From a virus, in IMG/VR virus record IMGVR_UViG_3300009174_000001, positions 1 through 38,465 of that record: DNA of 38,465 bases. One strand, written 5' to 3'. The notes beneath the pieces were generated by a model. That model saw only the letters and a program-made list of their open reading frames with translations. It did not search any database and was not told the DNA's origin. Every line of letters starts with the position of its first letter. Positions within the stretch are counted from its first letter, which is position 1. Shown here piece after piece: positions 5,973 to 12,412 of this stretch. A program made the translations under genes and the position numbers.

Positions 5973-6295
5973 CACGCCGCCTCCGTGTGCCACGCACAGA
6001 GCCGACGGCCTTTCACGCGCGGGCGCTGACAGCCGGGCCGCGTGCAGGCCTGCCCGCGTGTGACGAGCGCGTGCCGGACCCCGCCACTCAGAAAGCCGTG
6101 CTCCTGGAGAAACTCCGCGAGCTCGCGGCGCCCCGGCGCGTTCTTCATCGCGCGATCGAGCGGCACGCATTCCGTGCAGAGCGTCTGTTCTCGGTTCGCC
6201 CAGCCGCAGCCGTTCGCACAAGGCTCGAACTCCGTGCAGCGACACCAGCGGCAGCGCCCCGGCGTTTGCGTCAAGTAGATCGCGTGGGACTTCAT
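5972..6295 (-). CDS. Cysteine-rich zinc-binding phage protein
   Basis: 107 residues. Residues 15-43 have CRWCRCTEFEPC, CGW and LCTEC, the pattern of a conserved small phage zinc protein (CxxC...C..GC.W....C..C). A second cluster near the C-terminus, CTRPGCQRPRVKGRRLCAWH, has CxxxxC and CxxH. The gene overlaps both neighbours by one to four bases. A nucleic-acid or protein adaptor role is likely, but the family has no settled function that I can name. Confidence 0.65.
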   Translation of the reverse strand: MKSHAIYLTQTPGRCRWCRCTEFEPCANGCGWANREQTLCTECVPLDRAMKNAPGRRELAEFLQEHGFLSGGVRHALVTRGQACTRPGCQRPRVKGRRLCAWHTEAA

Positions 6296-6426
6296 GCGGC
6301 CTCCCCGATCCGCAACACCACCGGCGACCGAGCCAGATAGATCATCGTCAAGGCGCGGGCGAAGGCCGTCGGGAACGTCACGACCTGGACATAGCCGGCG
6401 GCGTCCGTCACGTAAAGGATGAACAT
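6292..6426 (-). CDS. 44-residue hypothetical protein
   Basis: MFILYVTDAAGYVQVVTFPT continues AFARALTMIYLARSPVVLRIGEAA. Looks like a small beta-alpha fold with two beta strands and one helix. The ATG at 6426 lies two bases before the upstream stop, and its stop overlaps the next ATG (ATGA). No family recognised. Confidence 0.5.
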   Translation of the reverse strand: MFILYVTDAAGYVQVVTFPTAFARALTMIYLARSPVVLRIGEAA

Positions 6427-6428
6427 GG

Positions 6429-6692
6429 TCAGGCGCTCTTGGCGGCGATCGCGGCCTTCGCCATGCGGACCGGGATCCGGCGCGTGACGGGCACCCGCCA
6501 CTGGCCGGCGAGATAGCGATCGACCAGGTCCGCGCGAAAGCGCATACAACGGCCAACCCGCGGTTGGAGTTCTTCGAGGAACGGCAACTCACCGGCCTTC
6601 TTCAAGGTGAAGAACGTCCGGCGCGGCATGTTGAGCAGCTCGGGGCTGAGGAGCTGCTTGAGGGTGTAACAGCGCGGGGGGTGGCCGGTCAT
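6429..6692 (-). CDS. Small HTH (excisionase/AlpA-like) protein
   Basis: 87 residues. TLKQLLSPELLNMPRRTFF then KKAGELP, RVGRCMRFRADLVDRYLAG gives the helix-turn-helix plus wing order of excisionase and AlpA-type proteins. Second gene after the main early promoter, overlapping the Xre gene by four bases (ATGA). The position beside the immunity genes makes excisionase or early regulator the likeliest roles. The basic C-terminus would help DNA binding. Confidence 0.65.
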   Translation of the reverse strand: MTGHPPRCYTLKQLLSPELLNMPRRTFFTLKKAGELPFLEELQPRVGRCMRFRADLVDRYLAGQWRVPVTRRIPVRMAKAAIAAKSA

Positions 6693-6889
6693 GCGACCTT
6701 CAGGAACAACTGGCCGATCTTCCGCTTCAGGACGCGGGCCAGGGCTCTCTGTTCGTCCTCGCTCGCCTCTCGGTGCCCGTTGATGATGTGACTGAGCCGG
6801 GTGTGGTGGATGCCGGCGGCCGCGGCCACTTCGAACTGGGTCAGGCCGCTCTCGACGATCGCGATCTTTAGGGCCAGATTCTTGGGCAT
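6689..6889 (-). CDS. Xre/Cro-family HTH regulator
   Basis: 66 residues holding one Xre HTH: IAIVESGLTQFEVAAAAGIH with HHTRLSHIINGHR as recognition helix, followed by DEQRALARVLKRKIGQLF. It is first in the early leftward operon, 17 bases after the -10 box of a strong promoter, and divergent from the HTH gene at 6959. By position it is the Cro-like partner of the lysis-lysogeny switch. It has no peptidase or dimerisation domain. Confidence 0.8.
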   Translation of the reverse strand: MPKNLALKIAIVESGLTQFEVAAAAGIHHTRLSHIINGHREASEDEQRALARVLKRKIGQLFLKVA

Positions 6890-6906
6890 ATGCGTTGTAG
6901 GAGGGA

Positions 6907-6935
6907 AATATATATTGCTGTATAGTAACTGTCAA
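6907..6935 (-). promoter_or_regulatory. Strong sigma70-type early leftward promoter
   Basis: On the minus strand TTGACA (6930-6935) and TATATT (6907-6912) are separated by exactly 17 bases. This is a near-consensus promoter driving the Xre gene at 6889 and the early operon. The expected transcript start near 6900 leaves a leader of only about 10 bases. Confidence 0.8.
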
Positions 6936-6944
6936 CATTATGTT
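6915..6944 (+). promoter_or_regulatory. Candidate rightward promoter of the lysogeny module
   Basis: TTGCTG (6915-6920) and TATGTT (6939-6944) are separated by 18 bases and point towards the HTH gene at 6959. It overlaps the leftward promoter, so the two cannot be used together, as expected in a switch. Weaker than the leftward one. Confidence 0.45.
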
Positions 6945-6945
6945 G
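6933..6945. promoter_or_regulatory. Candidate operator palindrome in the switch region
   Basis: CAACAT-T-ATGTTG is a perfect 6-bp inverted repeat around one central base. It overlaps the -35 box of the leftward promoter by three bases and covers the -10 of the rightward one, an ideal place for a repressor dimer. Confidence 0.6.
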
Positions 6946-6958
6946 TACGAAGTGATTC

Positions 6959-7267
6959 ATGAGCGTAATTCAAGTTGAATTCCCGCCTGGCGACGTCGGT
7001 CCCTTGCTACCGTCGTTCTCGGTGGACACGAATTCTTCCTTACGGCAACGGGCGTTGCGGCTCGTCAAGCATGGGGTCAGCCAGAAAGTGTTGGCGGGCA
7101 AGATGGGGATGCAACCCGGCACGTTCAGCCGATGGCTGCGCGAGAAGGACGGGATCGGCCCCGCGTCCACCGTGGCGCTCGACGGGTTCAACGCGTACGT
7201 CCGGGAATTGGCGGACGCGCTCTCGGATGAACCCGAACAGCGCGCCCCGAAGCGATCGGTCGGCTAA
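6959..7267 (+). CDS. HTH regulator of the lysogeny module (probable repressor)
   Basis: 102 residues. RQRALRLVKHGVSQKVLAGK with MQPGTFSRWLREKDG forms a lambda-type HTH, followed by a short helical end (FNAYVRELADAL) that may dimerise. First gene of the rightward lysogeny module and divergent from the Xre gene, so it is the best candidate for the prophage repressor. It lacks a LexA/CI-type autocleavage domain, so induction would need another mechanism. Confidence 0.65.
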   Translation: MSVIQVEFPPGDVGPLLPSFSVDTNSSLRQRALRLVKHGVSQKVLAGKMGMQPGTFSRWLREKDGIGPASTVALDGFNAYVRELADALSDEPEQRAPKRSVG

Positions 7268-7389
7268 TCCTCCTGAGCGATCATTTTCCCTTCTGGGCGC
7301 CGTGTAGTTACGAACTGCACCGGCGTCGGTGTTACCTGCGGCTCTGTCTTCTGTTCTCGGTCACCCATCGGCCGGCGTGAAAGTCTCAG

Positions 7390-7980
7390 ATGAAGATCCT
7401 GTTCTCGGCCCTCGCGATCGTCGTCGGCCTGCTGCCCTCCCTCCGCGCCGCACAAGCGCCCGCCGCGGTCCCGCCGGGTCCCACGATGGAGGAAACCAAA
7501 ACCTGGCTGGAATCGGAGGGTCGTGCGTTGATGCGCGCACGCGGGATCCAGCAGGATCGTCCGCGCTTGAGAGTGTCCACGGGCGAGGAGCACGTCGACA
7601 CGCTGACCCTCACCGATTGCCGCCTCACGTGGCACGCGCTGCGGACGATTGAGACGATCACCGTCACCGCGCGCGGATCGGTCACCACCGGCGCGGCGAA
7701 CTGGACGGACGTCCGCCTAGACCTGCAGGACCTGAACCCGAGCAGCAGTGGGGTCCAACCGGAAACCTTGTTCACCGACGCGCCGATTTACGCGGTGCGG
7801 CTCGTCATTCGCGATCCCCGCACGGCCACCAGCACCGCCTCCATCGACAACGGCAATCCGCAGGTGCTGCCGGCGGTCATCGTGCGCGCGCAGACGGCCG
7901 AAGACGGCCAGCGCATCGCGAACGCCATCAAACGCGCCGCGGTCTTGTGCGGGGCCACAACGGGCGGCACCGTCTTCTAG
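7390..7980 (+). CDS. Secreted protein, probable lysogenic cargo gene
   Basis: 196 residues. MKILFSALAIVVGLLPSLRA is a clear signal peptide with a likely cut after the Ala residues near position 20-23. The mature part is mixed alpha/beta with two cysteines (TDCRLTW and AVLCGA) and ends GQRIANAIKRAAVLCGATTG, a pattern I associate loosely with secreted proteins of Acidobacteriota and related bacteria. It lies between the repressor and the integrase on the lysogeny strand, so it may be expressed from the prophage and alter the host envelope. No enzymatic motif seen. Confidence 0.6.
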   Translation: MKILFSALAIVVGLLPSLRAAQAPAAVPPGPTMEETKTWLESEGRALMRARGIQQDRPRLRVSTGEEHVDTLTLTDCRLTWHALRTIETITVTARGSVTTGAANWTDVRLDLQDLNPSSSGVQPETLFTDAPIYAVRLVIRDPRTATSTASIDNGNPQVLPAVIVRAQTAEDGQRIANAIKRAAVLCGATTGGTVF

Positions 7981-7982
7981 TC

Positions 7983-9053
7983 ATGCCCCGCCGCAAACTG
8001 ATCGGCATTCATCGGCGCCGCAAAGGCTGGCGCGTGGAGGTCCGCGTCCACCGGACGCTGTACACCAAACAGTTCCCGCTCGACACGCCGATCAGTGAGA
8101 TGCGCGCGTGGCGGGAGGACCAGGTCGACCGGTTCAGCCGCACGCGGACGAGCGCCGGATCCTTCAGCGCCGACATCGACACGTATCTCGGGCGCGTCGC
8201 CGCGATGCCGACCTACCACCAGCGCGCGGCGCACCTGGAGCTCTGGGCCCACGAGCTCGGGCGCGATCGCCCGCGGCGCTCGATCACCGCGGAGGAAATC
8301 GACGTCGTCCTCCAAGGCTGGCTCGAGACGTGCGCGCCGGCGACCGTCCGCAAGCGGCGCACCGCGCTGCAATCGTTCTTCCAGAAAATGAACGGGAAGA
8401 AATCGACGGATCCGAATCCCGTGAAGGCGACCGACAATCCGGCCGCGCCGAAAGCCGAAGCGCGCGCGCTCGACTACCATCGGATCGCCGCCGCGATCGC
8501 CGCGATGCCGACGCACCGCGCCACCAAGAAAGGCCGGCCGCCCCGCCTGAGCCTCGCGCCGATCCGCGTGCGCGTCCTGGCCTACACCGGGATCCCGCCA
8601 GGGATTCTCAAGCGCGTCGGGCCGACCGATCTGCAGCTCACGGCCGGGACCGTGCGCGTCGTGCCGCGCCACAAAGGCGCCGGCGTCGAAGCGCGGACCC
8701 TGACCCTCACCGCCGAAGGCCTCGCTGCCTTCAAAGCGTTCCACGCGGCGCACGCCTACGGCCCGTTCGTGACCGAGTCGCTCAACCGCGCCTTCAAACG
8801 CGGCTGCAAAACCGCGGGGCTCGATCCGGCCACGGTCCACCTCTACGATCTGCGGCACAGCTTCCTGACGGCGCTCTATCAGGTGACGCGCGATCTGGCG
8901 ACCGTCGGGCGGCTGGGGCTGCACGCCGAAGGCTCCCGCGTGACGGCGCGGTATGCGAAGGGCGCCGACCAGGCCGTCGATGCGGCGGCCGCCGCGGCCC
9001 TCAGTCAGTTCCTCGCGACGTCGCGGCAGTTGTCGCTGAAGCTGGCGACCTGA
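7983..9053 (+). CDS. int: Tyrosine recombinase integrase (atypical active site)
   Basis: 356 residues. An N-terminal arm-binding part rich in basic residues (MPRRKLIGIHRRRKGWRVEV), a core-binding SAM-like domain (about 55-135) and a C-terminal catalytic domain. YDLRHSF (about 288) holds the HxxR-type box with Tyr for His, and GLHAEGSRVTARYAKGA holds the second His and the nucleophile Tyr. The first catalytic Arg, normally in TGxR, appears as TGIPPGILKRVGP. The gene starts three bases after the cargo gene stop. The attP region with a tRNA-Glu fragment follows directly. Confidence 0.85.
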   Translation: MPRRKLIGIHRRRKGWRVEVRVHRTLYTKQFPLDTPISEMRAWREDQVDRFSRTRTSAGSFSADIDTYLGRVAAMPTYHQRAAHLELWAHELGRDRPRRSITAEEIDVVLQGWLETCAPATVRKRRTALQSFFQKMNGKKSTDPNPVKATDNPAAPKAEARALDYHRIAAAIAAMPTHRATKKGRPPRLSLAPIRVRVLAYTGIPPGILKRVGPTDLQLTAGTVRVVPRHKGAGVEARTLTLTAEGLAAFKAFHAAHAYGPFVTESLNRAFKRGCKTAGLDPATVHLYDLRHSFLTALYQVTRDLATVGRLGLHAEGSRVTARYAKGADQAVDAAAAAALSQFLATSRQLSLKLAT

Positions 9054-9054
9054 T

Positions 9055-9310
9055 CGCGGTGGACTGCGCGGGTGACTTTCACGTCGACAACGGCTCTTTT
9101 TCGCATCGAACGGCACTCATCGCCGCGCCGACTCGCGACGCGGCGGCGGCGGCAATTGCGGCACATGTGGGGGTTACTGGCGCGCGACGGCGGCACGGGT
9201 GGGGTACGTCCCCAGCGGGATTCGAACCCGCGTTTTGGCCTTGAAAGGGCCACACCCTTCCCTCGTGTACCGCAGTAGACGAGCGGCGCGGTGGACTGCG
9301 GCGGGTGACC
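9055..9310. other. attP: attP region: tRNA core flanked by repeated arm sites
   Basis: Between int and the gene at 9397 lie 343 bp without a gene. A repeat CGCGGTGGACTGC-(G)-GCGGGTGAC occurs at 9055-9077 and again at 9287-9310 in the same direction, on either side of a tRNA-Glu fragment (9207-9252). Two like repeats on both sides of a tRNA-derived core, directly after int, is the usual form of an attachment site with integrase arm-binding sites. The remaining sequence shows no other gene. Confidence 0.7.
9207..9252 (-). tRNA. 3' half of tRNA-Glu(UUC), attP core (partial, not a functional tRNA)
   Basis: On the minus strand TGGCC-CTTTCAA-GGCCA forms a perfect anticodon arm with anticodon TTC. 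It is followed by AAAC, a perfect T-arm (GCGGG-TTCGAAT-CCCGC), the acceptor strand TGGGGAC and discriminator G. No D-arm or matching 5' acceptor strand exists upstream, so it is a 3' fragment. Such fragments in phages restore the host tRNA after integration. Confidence 0.8.
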
Positions 9311-9396
9311 TACTTGGCGGGATCCGCGTCGAGGCGTAGACTCTCCAGCCGTACCGCGCGCGTCCTGCCGCGGTCCCCTCCAGGAGGCTGATCCCC

Positions 9397-9684
9397 ATGA
9401 GTCTCAAGGCCCGCCAGAAAGCCGCCCAGCGTACTGAGGACACCATCGCCGCCGCCGCCGCGTCGTCGCCCAGCCGCGCCTCGTGGGCGCCGCCCTTCAG
9501 CGATCCGATTCACGGCGAGGTCGATGGCGACGCGGTGCGGTTGATTATGATCGGCGACCAGCCCGGCAGCTCGCCGGTGTACCTGTGCGTCGACGGCGAC
9601 GGCAACTCGGCGATCGTGCCGCTGGTCGATGTGACGATCACCGACGGCGCGTTTTTGCCGCTGCGGAAAGCGAAGACGAAGTAA
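9397..9684 (+). CDS. Small hypothetical protein after attP
   Basis: 95 residues. A helical N-terminus (KARQKAAQRTEDTIAAAAAS) is followed by a beta-rich part with DGDAVRLIMIGD, YLCVDGDGNSAIVPLVD and VTITDGAFLPL. An AGGAGG ribosome site lies nine bases before the ATG. It converges on the minus-strand gene ending at 9689. Function unknown. Confidence 0.65.
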   Translation: MSLKARQKAAQRTEDTIAAAAASSPSRASWAPPFSDPIHGEVDGDAVRLIMIGDQPGSSPVYLCVDGDGNSAIVPLVDVTITDGAFLPLRKAKTK

Positions 9685-9688
9685 GCAC

Positions 9689-10018
9689 TCAGAGCGGCTC
9701 GAGCGCGGCAATCTCCGCACGACTGAGCAACTGCAGACGCGGATAGCGCGCGCTGTAGCTCGCGAAGTCGGGGTGGTCGTCGAGCCGCCACGAGGCGACG
9801 GCCCCGCCGGGATTGACGCCCGCGCGCCAACACGCCCGCATCGCCGCGGCGATCCACGGGCCGTCGATCCGATCGCCCATCGGCTGGTCGTGCGTCTGGT
9901 TCCACGTCGCGAGCGCCTCGGCGCGGTCGGCCTCGGAGACGTCCACCACGACGACGCCGAGGAATTGCTGGCCGCGTGGCCGATCGCGGTCGGTGAAACT
10001 CAACCAGTAGGTCCGCAC
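9689..10018 (-). CDS. Hypothetical phage protein
   Basis: 109 residues. MRTYWLSFTDRDRP and FLGVVVVDVSEADRAEALAT suggest a beta strand, a loop and a helix at the start. The middle has GPWIAAAMRACWRAGVNPGG and a tail YPRLQLLSRAEIAALEPL. Conserved-looking and compact, similar in style to small proteins in phage accessory regions, but I cannot name a function. Last gene of the leftward 9689-11523 cluster. Confidence 0.6.
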   Translation of the reverse strand: MRTYWLSFTDRDRPRGQQFLGVVVVDVSEADRAEALATWNQTHDQPMGDRIDGPWIAAAMRACWRAGVNPGGAVASWRLDDHPDFASYSARYPRLQLLSRAEIAALEPL

Positions 10019-10027
10019 GGCAGGATC

Positions 10028-10462
10028 CTACAGCCGCACGAAGATCACCGGATAGGTGCCGTCGATGTAGCGGCACCCGTGCGTCGTGAACCAGGCCGTG
10101 CCCTCGATCCGGTACTTGAATGTCGTCACCAGAAAATGGCTCGAGAAACTGAGACAGATCCCGTTGCGCACGTCGTAGCGGGTCGCTTTGTTTTCCTTCG
10201 GTTCGAGGTGATGGGCTTCAGCGCGGAGCGGATCGAGCTGCCGAGTACTTCTCACGGTCGCGCCGGTGCGTCGGTCCTTCCACTGATCGCGGGTCTTCAC
10301 GTTGTGAGCCCATTCTCGGAGGAGCTTGGCGTCGAGGAGGCGTTTCGCTTTGTTCGCGATCGCGCGCTCGAGCTTCGTCGCGGGCTTCGGGATCGCGCGG
10401 GGCTTCGCGGAGAGCTCGGCGAGCGTGCGGAGCCGATCGAGACGTCCTGTAGGCGCGCTCAA
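10028..10462 (-). CDS. HNH-like endonuclease
   Basis: 144 residues. A basic N-terminal half is followed by an HNH-like core without zinc cysteines: RDQWKDRRTGATVRST, then AEAHHLEPKENKATRYDVRN, GICLSFSSHF. The His-His pair, the Asn and the last His are in the right order for the fold. It overlaps the upstream gene by four bases. Since that neighbour resembles a recombination-associated phage protein, DNA repair or recombination is a plausible setting. Distinct from the packaging HNH at the circle join. Confidence 0.65.
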   Translation of the reverse strand: MSAPTGRLDRLRTLAELSAKPRAIPKPATKLERAIANKAKRLLDAKLLREWAHNVKTRDQWKDRRTGATVRSTRQLDPLRAEAHHLEPKENKATRYDVRNGICLSFSSHFLVTTFKYRIEGTAWFTTHGCRYIDGTYPVIFVRL

Positions 10463-10869
10463 AACGGAATCTCGTCCGTGCTGATCGCGCCGGTCGATCG
10501 CGCGGCGGCCGGCGCCGGCGTCGGGGCGACCGGCTGCGGACGCAGACGCGGCTGACTCGGCGCCGCCTTCACCCGAATGCAGTCGACCGTCTCGCCGCCG
10601 AATTCCGTCTCGGTCGGATAGAGCGCGATCGTCAACCCGGTCCAGTCTTCGGTCAACGCCGAGCCACTGATCTCGATGATCTTCTTCGCGTTGGTTTTAT
10701 TCAGGACGACGCCTTTGGTTTTGCCGACGAAGTACAGGACGGCTTTCTGCTCGCGCTCGCGGCCGACTGCTTCGAAGGCGACCTTATCGATCGTGACGAC
10801 GGCGGTCTGATTCTGGAGGTCGGCGGCTTTCAGGTAGTTCGACGGAAACGCGTCATGGATGTTGGGCAC
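10459..10869 (-). CDS. Conserved phage protein, possibly recombination- or ssDNA-associated
   Basis: 136 residues from a GTG at 10869 preceded by a good GGAGAAGA ribosome site. FPSNYLKAADLQNQTAVVTI, LYFVGKTKGVVLNKTNAKKI and ALYPTETEFGGETVDCIRV match a conserved phage family usually found near recombination and single-strand DNA genes. The C-terminus is a Pro/Ala linker ending STDEIPF, an acidic-hydrophobic tip similar to that of SSB proteins. A role as DNA-binding adaptor is inferred from the tail and context. Confidence 0.65.
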   Translation of the reverse strand: MPNIHDAFPSNYLKAADLQNQTAVVTIDKVAFEAVGREREQKAVLYFVGKTKGVVLNKTNAKKIIEISGSALTEDWTGLTIALYPTETEFGGETVDCIRVKAAPSQPRLRPQPVAPTPAPAAARSTGAISTDEIPF

Positions 10870-10895
10870 GGGACTCTTCTCCACCGTCACGAGGG

Positions 10896-11111
10896 TTAAC
10901 GATCGGCGCGTTTGAGCGCGCCGCATTTCTGACACCGCAGCGTGTAGGGCCGGGCCCAGTACCACCGGTGCGTCCCGCACGGCGCCGGCGCTTTCGGCGT
11001 CAGCGTCACGTCGATGACGGGGCCGCGATCGGCGTCGGGCGCCGGCGTGATCTCGACGTCGACGACGGGCGCGATCTCGGGGTCGGGGTCGTGGTTCCAG
11101 GCGTAGCTCAC
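10896..11111 (-). CDS. Small zinc-ribbon-like protein
   Basis: 71 residues. An acidic, proline-rich repeat region (DPDPEIAPVVDVEITPAPDA, then PVIDVTLTPKAP) is followed by a compact end with CGTHRWYWARPYTLRCQKCG, where Cys, His and CxxC could bind zinc. It overlaps the upstream gene by four bases (ATGA). Unknown function. Confidence 0.6.
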   Translation of the reverse strand: MSYAWNHDPDPEIAPVVDVEITPAPDADRGPVIDVTLTPKAPAPCGTHRWYWARPYTLRCQKCGALKRADR

Positions 11112-11311
11112 TGCCCGCCGTCGCGTTTCGGAAACAGCGCGGCGTTGGAGGTGCGTCGGCGGAAGCCGTCGATCGCCTGGTCGAGGCGGGCGGCCTGCTG
11201 CTCGGCGGCGAATTCCGCATCCCAGCGATCGAGGTCCTCCTGACTCACGGTGACCGAGACGCCGAACGTGTTCACCAAGCCGTAGAGATACCGGGTGCTC
11301 GGGCGCTTCAT
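11108..11311 (-). CDS. Small helical hypothetical protein
   Basis: 67 residues starting MKRPSTRYLYGLVNTFGVSV followed by TVSQEDLDRWDAEFAAEQQA and a basic C-terminus. The start overlaps the stop of the upstream gene. Predicted mixed N-terminus and long helix. No family recognised. Confidence 0.55.
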   Translation of the reverse strand: MKRPSTRYLYGLVNTFGVSVTVSQEDLDRWDAEFAAEQQAARLDQAIDGFRRRTSNAALFPKRDGGQ

Positions 11312-11523
11312 GATCGATCCTCGAGGGCGAGCATGCGATCGACGCACGGCGCGCAGATCCCGTGACTGATGCGGCCCGGCGCCTGGCGGTGGAGCTGCTC
11401 GAGCGTCACGCGGGGCGTGCACCAGGCACAGACGAGGGTGAGAGACGGCGCCGCGGGCGGCAACCCGGCTAGCAAGATCTCGGCGTAGCGGAGGACGTCG
11501 GGGGTGAGGACCTTCGGGATCAT
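11308..11523 (-). CDS. Small zinc-binding protein with two CxxC motifs
   Basis: 71 residues. CAWCTPRV and HGICAPC are spaced about 25 residues apart, a treble-clef or ribbon-like pattern seen in short phage proteins (sHGiC..C). The leading part, LTPDVLRYAEILLAGL, is helical. A weak AAAGG ribosome site precedes the ATG. First gene of a tightly overlapping cluster that runs to 10896. The upstream region 11524-11651 has no gene. Confidence 0.6.
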   Translation of the reverse strand: MIPKVLTPDVLRYAEILLAGLPPAAPSLTLVCAWCTPRVTLEQLHRQAPGRISHGICAPCVDRMLALEDRS

Positions 11524-11651
11524 GACTGAGAACCTTTCTGTTCAGGCTCCCAGTAGAATCTGGCAGCCCGCTCGACTGTTACCGCAGTGGACGGGTTAGG
11601 CGCTGTTCCGATGCTGATCACACCGGGCAGCGCCGCTTCTTTCTCGACGAC

Positions 11652-11876
11652 TTACTTCGAATCGCGGTAGTCGGTCTCCCACACGCGGAGCAAGCCCAGC
11701 GCGGCCCGGTTCGCGGCGAGGGCCTCGGCGTTCGCCGCCCCGTGCGCCGTCATCGCGATCCCGAACTGGGTCGCCGCCTCGGCCAGCGCCGTGTTCGCGG
11801 TATTGATCGACAGAATGGCTTTGTCGTGCGCGTCGAGGACGTCGCGGAAGAGGCGGGGCACGTTCGGGGTTTCCAT
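11652..11876 (-). CDS. Small helical protein read from the symmetric divergent promoter
   Basis: 74 residues, helical and Ala-rich: VPRLFRDVLDAHDKAILSIN, TALAEAATQFGIAM, AEALAANRAALGLLRVWETD. The ATG at 11876 lies only seven bases after the -10 box of a near-perfect promoter, so the mRNA would be almost leaderless. It is divergent from the basic protein gene at 11925. The pairing of a helical protein with a Lys/Arg-rich partner gene could suggest a regulatory or toxin-antitoxin-like pair, but nothing in either sequence proves it. Confidence 0.55.
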   Translation of the reverse strand: METPNVPRLFRDVLDAHDKAILSINTANTALAEAATQFGIAMTAHGAANAEALAANRAALGLLRVWETDYRDSK

Positions 11877-11883
11877 AGTCCGT

Positions 11884-11915
11884 ATCTTGACAGCTTACCC
11901 CCTTAGTGTCAAGAT
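11884..11915. promoter_or_regulatory. Symmetric face-to-face promoter pair
   Basis: ATCTTGACA (11884-11892) and TGTCAAGAT (11907-11915) form a perfect 9-bp inverted repeat with a 14-base spacer. On each strand this creates TTGACA, 17 bases, CAAGAT. Both promoters occupy the same DNA and point to genes at 11876 (minus) and 11925 (plus). The palindrome could also be a repressor site. Confidence 0.7.
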
Positions 11916-11924
11916 GAATCGCGC

Positions 11925-12173
11925 ATGAAAAAATCCGCCCTGTCGGCCGACGCCCTCGCCTACTTCCGCCAGCAAGGCGCCCGCGGCGGGACGGTCGGCA
12001 GTCAGTCACTGACCGCGGCCCAACGGAAGGCGCGCGCCTCAAAAGCCGGGCAGGCGTCCGCCCGCGCGAAGAAGAAGAAGCAGGCGACGATCGATTATTC
12101 CGACATGCCCGAGCTGTCAGCCGTGCAGCTCGCGTCCATGCGGCGTGTCGGCCAGAAGAAGAAGCGCGCATGA
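11925..12173 (+). CDS. Small basic protein
   Basis: 82 residues, strongly basic. ADALAYFRQQGARGGTVGSQ is followed by TAAQRKARASKAGQASARAK and a Lys/Arg-rich stretch, then DYSDMPELSAVQLASMRRVG. The GARGG..T..QRKARASKA pattern is common in small phage and bacterial nucleic-acid-binding proteins. Read from the symmetric promoter with a leader of about two to three bases. The next gene overlaps by four bases. Confidence 0.6.
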   Translation: MKKSALSADALAYFRQQGARGGTVGSQSLTAAQRKARASKAGQASARAKKKKQATIDYSDMPELSAVQLASMRRVGQKKKRA

Positions 12174-12382
12174 TGGATGACGACGATCGCCCGCTCGAGT
12201 CCCCCGACTTCGTGATCCGGTACGAGGCGGCCGACGCCACCGCCGGCGGGGTCTTCGGGGCGCGTCCGGACGTGAACCGGCAGATGGTCCGCGGCATCGC
12301 TCACTACTACGTGGACGGCCGCGAGGTGACGCAGGCCGAGTACGAACAGCTCCTGAAAAGGGCGACAGGGATCCGAGCGTGA
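12170..12382 (+). CDS. Small acidic hypothetical protein
   Basis: 70 residues. MMDDDDRPLESPDFVIRYEA is acidic, and HYYVDGREVTQAEYEQLLKR is probably a beta strand and helix. Coupled to the basic protein gene upstream by ATGA, so the two products may pair. Its end is 30 bases from the end of the converging late operon. No terminator is obvious between them. Confidence 0.6.
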   Translation: MMDDDDRPLESPDFVIRYEAADATAGGVFGARPDVNRQMVRGIAHYYVDGREVTQAEYEQLLKRATGIRA

Positions 12383-12412
12383 CCGGTCCTGTCAGCCCGA
12401 CGTGCTAGAGCA

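Noticed and set aside
9207-9252. Complete tRNA-Glu gene
   Set aside because: No D-arm or matching 5' acceptor strand is found upstream on the minus strand, so only the 3' half is present.
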